Source: Ignavibacteriota bacterium (GTDB lineage Bacteria > Bacteroidota > Ignavibacteria > UBA10030 > UBA6906). Taken from it: a DNA stretch of 64,000 nt. The stretch lies in NCBI GenBank assembly GCA_016707525.1, contig JADJHP010000006.1, positions 343,324-407,323 of the forward strand, given 5' to 3'. Below are positions 52,434-61,350 of this stretch, piece after piece (position 1 is the stretch's first letter; every line of letters begins with the position of its first letter). The notes under the pieces were generated by a model. The model was not told the DNA's origin and did no database searches. It saw only the letters and a list, made by a program, of their open reading frames with translations. The position numbers and the translations under genes were made by a program.

Positions 52434-55400
52434 ATGAGACCGAATCTCGCACGCCTGCGTTCTCTCGCCCCCGGCGCATTCCTGATCCTCCTCACCCCTG
52501 TGCTGGCCTGGACACAACCCCGTCTTCTGGACGGGTGCGAAACAACGGATGGATGGCGCGTGATCGTCTCCGAAGGCGCGGATCTGCGTCTTGCGGGCGT
52601 GCCCGGGAAGACCGGGAACGCTCTGGCCATGCACTTCGACCTCAGCAAAGTCTCCGGGTATGTGATCGCCCGGAAGGACTTCGCCGTTGACCTGCCGGCG
52701 AACTATCAGTTCACGTTCGATATGCAGGCGGATGCCCCGGTGAACAACTTCGAGTTCAAAGTGATGGACGAGCATGAGAATGTTCACTGGATAAAGAAGC
52801 TGAACATCACGTATCCAAAAACGTGGACGCGTCAGCGCATCAAGAAACGTCATCTCTCCTTGGCGTGGGGGCCACAGCGGGATGCACCTCTCAGGTCCGT
52901 TCGGGCCGTCGAGTTCGTGGTCTCTGTCGGCAGCGGCGGAACAGGGACAGTGTCCATCGACAACTTCCGGTTCGAACCGATCGACGACGGTGCGGCAGCC
53001 AGTGCAAAGCCGAAGGTCACAACCACACCGGCCTCCGCCGGACGGGTGAAGATCTCTTCCGATGGAAGGGTGGTCACCGGATGGAAGACGGGGTCACGGT
53101 CGCCGGCCGCGCTGCATGTGGATCTCGGGTATCAGCGGGAATTCGGCGGGCTGGTCATCCATTGGGCTCATGGCCGTCATGCCACGGGATACGCGATCGA
53201 TCTTTCGGATGATGGCCGCGATTGGGAATCCGTGCACACCGCAGCAGGAGGGAACGGGGGGAAAGACTACGTATATCTCCCTGAAGCGGAAGGGCGGTTC
53301 CTTCGTCTCCGGGCAACGGCATACGCAGACACGAAGGGTGTGGCCATCGACAGCATCGTGGTCCAGCCGCCTTCCTTCTCTGCCTCCCCGAACGATCTGT
53401 TCCGCGCTGTCGCGGCGGATGCGCCCCGCGGTTGGTACCCGAAGTACTTCCACAATGAGCAGACCTACTGGACCGTGACCGGTGCTCCCGGGGACGACAA
53501 AGAGGCCCTCATGAATGAGATCGGAGCGGTGGAGCCGGACAAGTTGAGTTTTTCGATCGAGCCATTCATCTACCTGGACGGGAGACTCTTTTCCTGGCAG
53601 GATGTGACCTCGACCCCTTCGCTGGCGCAGGGCTATCTTCCCTCGCCGGGCGTCACGTGGCGGTATCGCGACGAGTGGACGCTGACCATGGAAGCCGTTG
53701 CGGGAGGTGTCGCGGGCAATTCGATCCTGGGACTCCGGTATGTGCTTGAAATGTCGCGGCCCGGCAACTCGCGTCCGAAGCTGTTCCTCGCCATCCGGCC
53801 GTTCCAGGTGAATCCGCCGTGGCAATTCCTGAATACGGTGGGCGGGGTCACGCGCATCGACAGCGTGGCGATGGCGGAGGGGCGGATCCGTGTGAATGAA
53901 CGGGATGTCGTGCCGATGACCGCGCCGTCAGGCTTCGGGGCAACCTCGTTCGCGTCCGGTGAGATCGTCGAGTACCTGTCCCGCGGCATTCTGCCGGGAG
54001 CGCAGCGTGCGGCCGACGGCAACGGGTTTGCGTCTGCGGCACTCATGTATGATCTCAGTCTCATGACGGGAGACCGGAAAGAGATCTATGTCGGCGTGCC
54101 GTTCCACGGCTGGCGGGGGAGTCCGCAGGCGAACATGGCCGCCGGCGGCGACCGTATGTATCATACCCTCATGACGGAGCAAACTTTGTCGTGGTGGCAG
54201 GGGCACCTCGCTACCTTCCGTGTCACGGTCCCGCCGGAGGCAGAGCCGGTGATCCGGACGGTGCAGTCGAACCTCGCATACATCATGATCAACCGTGATG
54301 GCCCGGGCATCCAGCCGGGATCGCGGAGCTACGAACGGTCCTGGATCCGTGACGGCTCGCTGACCGCAACGGCGCTTCTGCAGACGGGGCATCCGGGGGA
54401 GGTCCGCGAGTTTCTCGACTGGTATGCGCAGGGGCAGTTCCCCAGCGGGAAGATCCCGTGTGTGATCGATGCGCGGGGGCCGGATGCCGTGCCCGAACAT
54501 GACAGTCACGGAGAGTTCATCTACGCCGTCATGCAGTACTTCCGGTATACCGGTGATACCACGTGGTTGCGCGGCAAGTACGATACGGTGGTGAAGGCCG
54601 TGCGGTATATTCAGTCATTGCGTGCCCAGCGGAAAGCCGATGTCTATAAGAACGGGACCCCGGAACAGCGCGCGCTGTACGGCCTGGTGCCTGAGTCGAT
54701 CAGCCACGAGGGGTACTGGGACATCCCGCGGCATTCCTACTGGGACGACTTCTTCACGCTCCGCGGTTTGAAGGATGCGGCGGACATGGCCGTTGTGCTC
54801 GGGGAGCGGAACGATGCTGCGGAGTTCGCCGTGGAACGGGACGATTTCCGGGCATGCCTCTATGCATCCATGCGCCTTGCGATGGCGAACACCAACGTGG
54901 ACTACATCCCTGGATGTGCGGAGATCGGGGATTTCGACGCGACATCGACCACCATCGGGGTTGCCCCCGGCGGGGAGCTGGGAAATATCCCGGAACCCCA
55001 ACTTCACAATACATTCGACAAATACTTTGCGTATTTTCAGGAACGCAAGGTCCGGGAGACCAATCCGAACTACACGCCGTACGAAACACGCGTGATCGGG
55101 ACATTCGTGTACCTGGGGCAGCGGGAGCGGGTGGAAGAAGCGCTGCAGTTCTTCATGAACGACCGCCGTCCGCCGGCGTGGAATCATTGGGCGGAGGTGG
55201 TCTGGCGGGATCCGAAGACCCCGAAGTTCATTGGCGACATGCCGCACACCTGGGTCGGATCCGATTTCATCCGATCGGTGCGTGCCATGTTCGTGTATGA
55301 ACGGGAGCGCGATACCGCGCTCGTGATCGGTGCGGGGATCCCTGCATCCTGGATCGCTTCGGCGACCGGCGTCGGCATCAGTGGCTTCCCCACCTACTAC

Positions 55401-55613
55401 GGGAAGCTCGCCTATACGATGAAGCAGAATGGCTCTGTCCTGGCCGTGGAGATCCCCGCGGGAGTCCGCATCCCATCGGGGGGCCTTATCGTTGCCGTGC
55501 CCACCGGATCCCCCGTGCAACGGGTCAGCGTCAATGGCTCCCATGCGTTGTGCTCTCCAACGGGGGAGATCCGTCTCCAGTCACTTCCAGCATCGGTGAT
55601 CATTGAGTATTGA
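52434..55613 (+). CDS. Discoidin-type plus (alpha/alpha)6-barrel exported glycosidase-like protein
   Basis: 1,059 residues. A signal peptide (FLILLTPVLAWTQ) is followed by a beta-sandwich (FTFDMQADAPVNNFEFKV), an F5/8-type (discoidin) domain around residues 200-310 (GYAIDLSDDGRDWESVHTAA, GRFLRLRATAYADTKG), a middle beta domain, and a C-terminal helical barrel of the GH15/GH63/GH37 clan type (RSYERSWIRDGSLTATALLQ, CVIDARGPDAVPEHDSHGEF, GYWDIPRHSYWDDFFTLRGL). Acidic residues in WIRDGS, DSHGEF and YWDDFF are candidate catalytic groups. I cannot place it in a known glycosidase family. The next gene overlaps its end by 11 bases. Confidence 0.75.
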   Translation: MRPNLARLRSLAPGAFLILLTPVLAWTQPRLLDGCETTDGWRVIVSEGADLRLAGVPGKTGNALAMHFDLSKVSGYVIARKDFAVDLPANYQFTFDMQADAPVNNFEFKVMDEHENVHWIKKLNITYPKTWTRQRIKKRHLSLAWGPQRDAPLRSVRAVEFVVSVGSGGTGTVSIDNFRFEPIDDGAAASAKPKVTTTPASAGRVKISSDGRVVTGWKTGSRSPAALHVDLGYQREFGGLVIHWAHGRHATGYAIDLSDDGRDWESVHTAAGGNGGKDYVYLPEAEGRFLRLRATAYADTKGVAIDSIVVQPPSFSASPNDLFRAVAADAPRGWYPKYFHNEQTYWTVTGAPGDDKEALMNEIGAVEPDKLSFSIEPFIYLDGRLFSWQDVTSTPSLAQGYLPSPGVTWRYRDEWTLTMEAVAGGVAGNSILGLRYVLEMSRPGNSRPKLFLAIRPFQVNPPWQFLNTVGGVTRIDSVAMAEGRIRVNERDVVPMTAPSGFGATSFASGEIVEYLSRGILPGAQRAADGNGFASAALMYDLSLMTGDRKEIYVGVPFHGWRGSPQANMAAGGDRMYHTLMTEQTLSWWQGHLATFRVTVPPEAEPVIRTVQSNLAYIMINRDGPGIQPGSRSYERSWIRDGSLTATALLQTGHPGEVREFLDWYAQGQFPSGKIPCVIDARGPDAVPEHDSHGEFIYAVMQYFRYTGDTTWLRGKYDTVVKAVRYIQSLRAQRKADVYKNGTPEQRALYGLVPESISHEGYWDIPRHSYWDDFFTLRGLKDAADMAVVLGERNDAAEFAVERDDFRACLYASMRLAMANTNVDYIPGCAEIGDFDATSTTIGVAPGGELGNIPEPQLHNTFDKYFAYFQERKVRETNPNYTPYETRVIGTFVYLGQRERVEEALQFFMNDRRPPAWNHWAEVVWRDPKTPKFIGDMPHTWVGSDFIRSVRAMFVYERERDTALVIGAGIPASWIASATGVGISGFPTYYGKLAYTMKQNGSVLAVEIPAGVRIPSGGLIVAVPTGSPVQRVSVNGSHALCSPTGEIRLQSLPASVIIEY

Positions 55614-58296
55614 TTTTCATATCCAGAAGAACAGGCCACGTGAAGGTCGCGATGCCCGCATCATTCTCTCCCTGAATGGGACGTGGGAGCTTGAGCCGGG
55701 TGGGCGGAGCGGGCCGCCGGCGTCGTGGGGCCGGACGGTCCAGGTGCCTTCCCTGGTGGATATGGCCCGGCCGGGCTACGACCACCAACAGACCGAGTAT
55801 CATTGGTACCGCCATACGTTCACGGTCCCGCAGCCCCTCCGCCGGGAGGCCGCGCTGCTGGTATTCGAGCAGGCGATGTTCGGCACGTCGGTGTGGGTGA
55901 ATGGGAGGTTCGCAGGCGAAGATATAGCGTGTTATACGTCTCAGGAATATGATATCGCTCCGTTCCTCCAGTACGGCAGCGAGAACGTTCTGCTGGTCCG
56001 TGTCGGTGCACGATCCACGCTGCCTCTCGAGAGCGCTGTAGGACGTGATCAGGAGAGAGGGACCTTCATTCCAGGGATCTGGGGTGATGTTGCGCTCGTG
56101 CTGACCGGCTCGCTCCGGTGTTCGGGCGTGCAGGTGATCCCGCAGATCGAAGCTGCAGGGGCCGAGATCCGCGTCGCCATCAGCGGGGTGGCATCCTCAC
56201 GCGACGTGTCCGTCGGGACATGCGTCTTTGAGAAAGCTTCCGGCCGGCTGGTCACAGGCGATATCGCGCTTCCGGTGGTGCTCCAGCCCGCAGGTGAGAC
56301 CCCGATCATCTTCCGGCATGCGATCCGCGATGTGCATCTCTGGTCACCCGACCATCCCTTCCTGTACGAAGCAGAAACGATCGTCCGTGTGGACGGGCGC
56401 GTCGTGGACCGCACGATCACGACATTCGGCATGCGGGAATTCACGATCCGCGACGGGCATTTCCATTTGAATGGCCAGAGGATATTCCTCCGTGGCGGGA
56501 ACATCGCCTTTCATCGTTTCCTTTCCGATCCCGAACGGGGGACCCTCCCCTGGGATGAGGGATGGATCAAGCGACTGCTCATCGACATTCCGAAGGCGCA
56601 CCATTTCAATTTCTTCCGCAATCACCTCGGGCACATGTACAACCGGTGGTATGACATCGCGGACGAGCACGGGATGCTCCTCCAGAACGAATGGCAATTC
56701 TGGATGGCCACGGGTTCCGAGGAGCAGATCACGAAGGAGTTCTCCCGGTGGCTGCGCGACAACTGGAACCATCCGAGCATCGTGATCTGGGATGCGCTGA
56801 ATGAATCCACCGATGCGGTCGTCGAGCATACCGTGATCCCGAAGATGAAGGAGCTGGATCCCACGCGGCCGTGGGAGCCGGTGGACTTCGGGGACGATCA
56901 TCCGTACATCTATTCGCTGGGTCCCGTCCTGAACGACACCAGGTTCGGATTCACACGGTCGTTGCAGGATCTGGCGGCATCGCCCACACCTGTCGTGATC
57001 AACGAATTCCTCTGGTGGTGGCTCGATCGTGAGAGTGTCCCCACCGTTCTTACGCGGGATGTGATCGCACGCTGGGTCGGAGCGGAGGCGACGCAAGAGG
57101 AGATCGAACAGCATCAGTGCTTCCTCGCAGGCGAACTCGTCGAGCTCTACCGCCGTATGCGTGCGGATGCCGTTCAACCCTTCGTGTATCTCAGCAACAA
57201 CCAGGGACCGACGGCGAACTGGTTCCTCGGGGCCATCAAGGACCTGCAGCCCAGGCCGGTGCTGCGGGCACTGAAGAACGCGTTCGCGCCGACCGGCGTG
57301 AGTCTCGAACTCTGGGACAGGCATTTCTCTCCCGGTGAGCGGAGGAGCATCCCGCTTCACGTGATGAATGATCGTTCCGTTCCGTTCACGGGGACCGTGC
57401 GTTGCGGTGTCGTGGGTGCGGATGGCGGGTGGGTCGTGCACCAGGATGTGTCCGTGCATGCCGAAGCGCTCGGGCATGCCCTGCAGGATGTTGCCATCTC
57501 GTTCCCGGAGGCACCGGGTGCGTATACGGTGACCGCGGTGTTGCGGGACGATGTGGACGGCGGGGCTGAAGTGCATTCGCGCAAGCCGGCCTATGTGCTT
57601 CCTTCTCTTGAAGTTCCCCCGGCACTGCATCGCGTGCGTATCGGTGTTCTCGATCCCCGAGGCGAGGTGCTGACGTATCTCCAGCATTGCGGCATCCCCC
57701 TGATCTCACTCGATCAGATCGAAGAGCCCCAGCCCGGCATCCTCCTCGTTGTGGAGCAGGCGTCGCGCGGCACCGCGTTCTCCACGCGCCTTGCCGCGGT
57801 CACGCACTTCGTCCAGCGGGGCGGTACGCTGGTGCTCATGGAGCCCGAAGCGGGAGTTGTCGCGGAGGAAACGATCCCGATCCTGGAGGGGATGGATCTC
57901 CGGATCATCCGGCGGGTGGATGCCGACAGGGGCGGGTACGATTCATACATCTTCCCTGACGATCCGGGCCATGCGTTGTGGGACGGCCTCGCTCCCGCCC
58001 ATCTGCGCATGTTCAACGGGGCATTCGGCGGAGAAGTCGTATCGCAGCACGACATCATTGCACCTTCCACTCCACGCATCCTTGCACGGTGCGGGCTGCG
58101 CCTCGAGGTACCCGTCGTGATGGAGTGGCGGGTGGGCGACGGACGTGTTGTGGTCACGCGTCTGCAGGTACGCGGGCGGCTCAACGGTGAACCTGCCTCC
58201 GGGGGCCTGTACGCCCGCAGGAAGGACCCGGTGGCCGAACGATACCTCTTCAATCTCCTGCAGTGGTCCATGCTCCCCAGGAGGGCGAACCCATGA
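55603..58296 (+). CDS. GH2-family glycosidase, cytoplasmic
   Basis: 897 residues. Sugar-binding (LNGTWELEPGG, AMFGTSVWVNGRFAG), Ig-like and TIM-barrel domains follow the GH2 order. The acid/base is E401 in WDALNES and the nucleophile probably E468 in VINEFLWWW. The C-terminal 300 residues add a beta domain and a flavodoxin/GATase1-like fold (RIGVLDPRGEVLTYLQHCG, GGTLVLMEPEAGV). No signal peptide is seen. The start is a TTG at 55603, overlapping the upstream gene; no ATG or GTG lies near the domain start. It likely trims imported oligosaccharides. Confidence 0.83.
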   Translation: MSIDFHIQKNRPREGRDARIILSLNGTWELEPGGRSGPPASWGRTVQVPSLVDMARPGYDHQQTEYHWYRHTFTVPQPLRREAALLVFEQAMFGTSVWVNGRFAGEDIACYTSQEYDIAPFLQYGSENVLLVRVGARSTLPLESAVGRDQERGTFIPGIWGDVALVLTGSLRCSGVQVIPQIEAAGAEIRVAISGVASSRDVSVGTCVFEKASGRLVTGDIALPVVLQPAGETPIIFRHAIRDVHLWSPDHPFLYEAETIVRVDGRVVDRTITTFGMREFTIRDGHFHLNGQRIFLRGGNIAFHRFLSDPERGTLPWDEGWIKRLLIDIPKAHHFNFFRNHLGHMYNRWYDIADEHGMLLQNEWQFWMATGSEEQITKEFSRWLRDNWNHPSIVIWDALNESTDAVVEHTVIPKMKELDPTRPWEPVDFGDDHPYIYSLGPVLNDTRFGFTRSLQDLAASPTPVVINEFLWWWLDRESVPTVLTRDVIARWVGAEATQEEIEQHQCFLAGELVELYRRMRADAVQPFVYLSNNQGPTANWFLGAIKDLQPRPVLRALKNAFAPTGVSLELWDRHFSPGERRSIPLHVMNDRSVPFTGTVRCGVVGADGGWVVHQDVSVHAEALGHALQDVAISFPEAPGAYTVTAVLRDDVDGGAEVHSRKPAYVLPSLEVPPALHRVRIGVLDPRGEVLTYLQHCGIPLISLDQIEEPQPGILLVVEQASRGTAFSTRLAAVTHFVQRGGTLVLMEPEAGVVAEETIPILEGMDLRIIRRVDADRGGYDSYIFPDDPGHALWDGLAPAHLRMFNGAFGGEVVSQHDIIAPSTPRILARCGLRLEVPVVMEWRVGDGRVVVTRLQVRGRLNGEPASGGLYARRKDPVAERYLFNLLQWSMLPRRANP

Positions 58297-59569
58297 CCAC
58301 CGGGTTCTGGCTTCGTCTCTTCGGTGTTCCGCTTGTCTGTGCGGTGTTGTGGCCCGGGTGTTCCGGGGCGAGCGCACCGGACACGGAGATCCAGTTCTGG
58401 GCCTTTGGCTCGGAGGGGGAGAATGTCAAAGCGTTGCTTCCCGAATTCGAGCGGCGGCATCCCGGGGTGCACGTGAAGCTGCAGGTGATCCCATGGACCG
58501 CAGCGCACGAAAAACTCCTCACCGCGTATGCCGGGAATCCACGCCCGACATCTGTCAGCTCGGTAACACCTGGATCCCGGAGTTCGTCACCCTGAAGGCG
58601 ATCGAACCGCTGGAACCATGGATCCGGAAGAGCGGGTTGGACAGCACGTCCTACTTCCCCGGTATCTGGCGCACGAACTTCATCGATGGCGTACAGTACG
58701 GTCTGCCGTGGTATGTCGATACCCGTGTGCTGTTCTACCGGAAGGACATCTGTGCCCGGGCGGGATTCGCGGCGCCGCCGCGGACCTGGGCGGAGTGGGA
58801 TACGCTCTGCAGGCGCATTGTGACCGCGAAGGGGGGGCGCGAGCGGTATGCGGTGCTGCTTCCGACGACGGAATGGGCGCCGCCGGTGATCTTCGGGATG
58901 CAGAAGGGGTCGTTGATGCTGCGCGACCGGAACTCGTACGGCGATTTTTCGGGTGAGGCGTTCCGCGACGCGTTCCGGTTCTACATCGATTTCTTCAAGC
59001 GCGGGTACGCCCCCGCCGCACTCACCGATGTCATGAATATCTACCAGAGTTTCGGCGAAGGATACTTCGCCATGTATATCACGGGCCCGTGGAACATCGG
59101 CGAGTTCTCCCGCCGTCTTCCTCCCGCGTTGCAGGACATGTGGATGACGGCGCCGTTGCCCGGCCCGGAACCCGGCACCCCCGGGGTCTCGCTCGCCGGC
59201 GGATCGAGTCTCGTCCTCTTCTCCGGTTCGCCACGGAAAGAACTCGCCTGGGAGCTCATTCGCTATCTGTCGGACCCCGCGCAGCAGATAACGTTCTACC
59301 GGATCACCGGAGACCTTCCCGCGCGCGTGGAGGCGTGGCAGGACAGCGCGCTCGCGACGAACATCTACGCGCGGGCATTCTTCGAACAGTTGAAGCATGT
59401 GGCGCCCACACCGACGATCCCGCAATGGGAACAGATCGCCATGAAGGTGCAGGACTTCGCCGAACTCGCAGCCCGGAACAAGATGACGGTCGAGGAGAGC
59501 CTTGCCGCTCTCGACCGGGATGTGGACCGCATTCTCGAAAAACGACGGTGGATGCTCAATGTACGGTAG
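58293..59569 (+). pseudogene. Sugar ABC transporter substrate-binding lipoprotein, frameshifted
   Basis: Family 1 extracellular solute-binding protein. The first frame (ATG 58293, overlapping the GH2 stop) gives the lipobox LWPGC, IQFWAFGSEGENVKALLPEF and VIPWTAAHEKLLTAYAG, then breaks. The correct continuation ESTPDICQLGNTWIPEF, GLPWYVDTRVLFYRKD, YITGPWNIGEF, SLAGGSSLVLFSGSPRKELA lies in another frame to 59569. One G lost from the run 58533-58535 explains it. Repaired length is about 425 residues, normal for the family. It would deliver oligosaccharide to the permeases encoded next. Confidence 0.83.
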
Positions 59570-60449
59570 CTCTCAGATCCGGGCGTTGCTGATCTTTCTC
59601 GGGCCGGCCCTGCTGGCCATCAGCGTGTTCTTCTTCCTGCCGGTGCTGGCCGCACTGGTGATGAGCTTCACGGATTTCGATATCTATTCGCTGGGCGATA
59701 TCCGTTACGCCCGGTTCGTCGGGTTCCGCAACTATGCCCAGCTCTTTGCCGATCCGCTCTTCTGGAAGGCCCTGGGCAACACCCTGTACTTCCTTGTCGT
59801 CGGGGGCCCGCTCTCCGTGGCGGTGTCACTCGGCGCAGCACTCCTGCTGCATTCCCGTCTGGTCCGCTTCAAGCCGATGTTCCGGTTCATCTATTTCATG
59901 CCGGTTGTCACCACCCTCGTGGCGATCGCGGTGGTGTGGCGGTATGTCTACCACCCGCGCTTCGGCCTGTTGAACGCCGCTATGGGCGCGCTGGGGTTCT
60001 CGCCCATCGATTGGCTGGGCGATCCGGACTGGGCGATGCCCGCGCTGATCATCATGGCCGTGTGGAAGAATTTCGGTTACAACATGATCATCTTCATCGC
60101 CGGACTTCAGAATATCCCTGCATCGTTGTATGAGGCGGCCAGCATCGACGGCGCGGGGCCCGTCCAGCAGTTCATCAAGATCACATTGCCGATGCTGGCG
60201 CCGACGACCCTCTTCATCAGCATCATCACCATGATCGGATACTTCCAGTTCTTTGCGGAGCCGTACGTCATGACGCTGGGAGGACCGATGAACAGCACGC
60301 TCAGCATCGTGCTCCTCATGTACCAGCAGGGTTTCCGGTGGTGGAACATGGGGTACTCCGCCGCACTGGCGTTCGTCCTCTTTGCGATGATCCTGGTCGT
60401 CTCCGTGATCCAGACCCGCTTGCAGAAGCAGAAGGGAGGGATGCAGTGA
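59559..60449 (+). CDS. Sugar ABC transporter permease, MalF-type
   Basis: 296 residues with six hydrophobic segments, starting RALLIFLGPALLAISVFFFLPVL. The cytoplasmic EAA loop reads YEAASIDGAGPVQQFIKITLP. It overlaps the end of the binding-protein gene by 11 bases and the next permease by 4. Partner of the MalG-type permease; the energising ATPase is not encoded nearby. Confidence 0.93.
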   Translation: MYGSSQIRALLIFLGPALLAISVFFFLPVLAALVMSFTDFDIYSLGDIRYARFVGFRNYAQLFADPLFWKALGNTLYFLVVGGPLSVAVSLGAALLLHSRLVRFKPMFRFIYFMPVVTTLVAIAVVWRYVYHPRFGLLNAAMGALGFSPIDWLGDPDWAMPALIIMAVWKNFGYNMIIFIAGLQNIPASLYEAASIDGAGPVQQFIKITLPMLAPTTLFISIITMIGYFQFFAEPYVMTLGGPMNSTLSIVLLMYQQGFRWWNMGYSAALAFVLFAMILVVSVIQTRLQKQKGGMQ

Positions 60450-61264
60450 AGACCCTCCGGCAGTCGCTTCTCATGGTCCTGCTCGTCGTGATCGCCGTGA
60501 CCACCTTGCTGCCCCTGGTGTGGATGGTGATGGCATCGTTCATGCCGTCGGGAGATGCGAGCAGCGTGCCTCCTCCGTTCTTCCCGCGGCACGTGACGCT
60601 GGACCAGTACATCGGGCTCTTCACCCGGCTGCATCTGGGACGTTCGCTGTTCAATAGTGCTCTGCTGTCCGTCGCGGTGACGTTGATCTCGCTCGTGGTG
60701 AATTCCATGGCGGGCTATGCCTTCGCGAAGTACCGGTTCCGCGGCCGGGCCCCGTTGTTCAAGCTGCTCATCGCATCGATGGTGATCCCCGCCCAGGTGA
60801 CGATGTTACCGCTCTTCCTTCTTTTGAACAAGATGGGGCTGATCAATACCTACTTTGGCGTGATCATCCCCGGCATGGCGAGCATCTTCGGGATCTTCCT
60901 GATCAGGCAGTTCGCCATGACGATCCCGGACAGCCTCCTGGAGGCGGCGCGGATGGACGGCGCAAGTGACCTCCGCATCTACTGGTCCGTGATCCTGCCG
61001 CTCTGCAAGCCCATCCTGGTGACCCTGGCGATCTTCACGTTCATGGGAACATGGAACGACTTTCTCTGGCCGTTGATCGTGATGACGGATGATTCCATGT
61101 ACACCCTTCCCGTGGCCCTGGCGAATCTGGCGGGTGAGCACGTGCAGGATACGGAATTGATGATGGCGGGATCGGTGATGACGGTGATGCCGGTGCTCGT
61201 GGTCTTTGCGATGGTCCAGAAGTACTATCTTGCGGGGATCATGGCGGGGAGCGTAAAAGAGTAA
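60446..61264 (+). CDS. Sugar ABC transporter permease, MalG-type
   Basis: 272 residues; six hydrophobic segments and the EAA loop LEAARMDGASDLRIYWSVILP. Start is GTG at 60446, overlapping the preceding stop (GTGA) and preceded by a GGGAGGG site. Last gene of the operon. An ATPase of the MsmK type is presumably supplied from elsewhere. Confidence 0.93.
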   Translation: MKTLRQSLLMVLLVVIAVTTLLPLVWMVMASFMPSGDASSVPPPFFPRHVTLDQYIGLFTRLHLGRSLFNSALLSVAVTLISLVVNSMAGYAFAKYRFRGRAPLFKLLIASMVIPAQVTMLPLFLLLNKMGLINTYFGVIIPGMASIFGIFLIRQFAMTIPDSLLEAARMDGASDLRIYWSVILPLCKPILVTLAIFTFMGTWNDFLWPLIVMTDDSMYTLPVALANLAGEHVQDTELMMAGSVMTVMPVLVVFAMVQKYYLAGIMAGSVKE

Positions 61265-61279
61265 TTGAGGATCGTGCAT

Positions 61280-61337
61280 TGCCGATTGCCCATTGTCAAT
61301 GCTTCGGCAATGGGCATTGGGCAGTCTTCAATCGGCA
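61280..61337. repeat. Nested palindromic intergenic element
   Basis: Outer arms TGCCGATTG (61280-61288) and CAATCGGCA (61329-61337), inner arms GCCCATTG (61288-61295) and CAATGGGC (61308-61315). It fills the gap between convergent genes. No T tract on either strand, so it is either an unusual bidirectional terminator or a dispersed repeat. Confidence 0.5.
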
Positions 61338-61350
61338 GGTGTTGCTGCTT

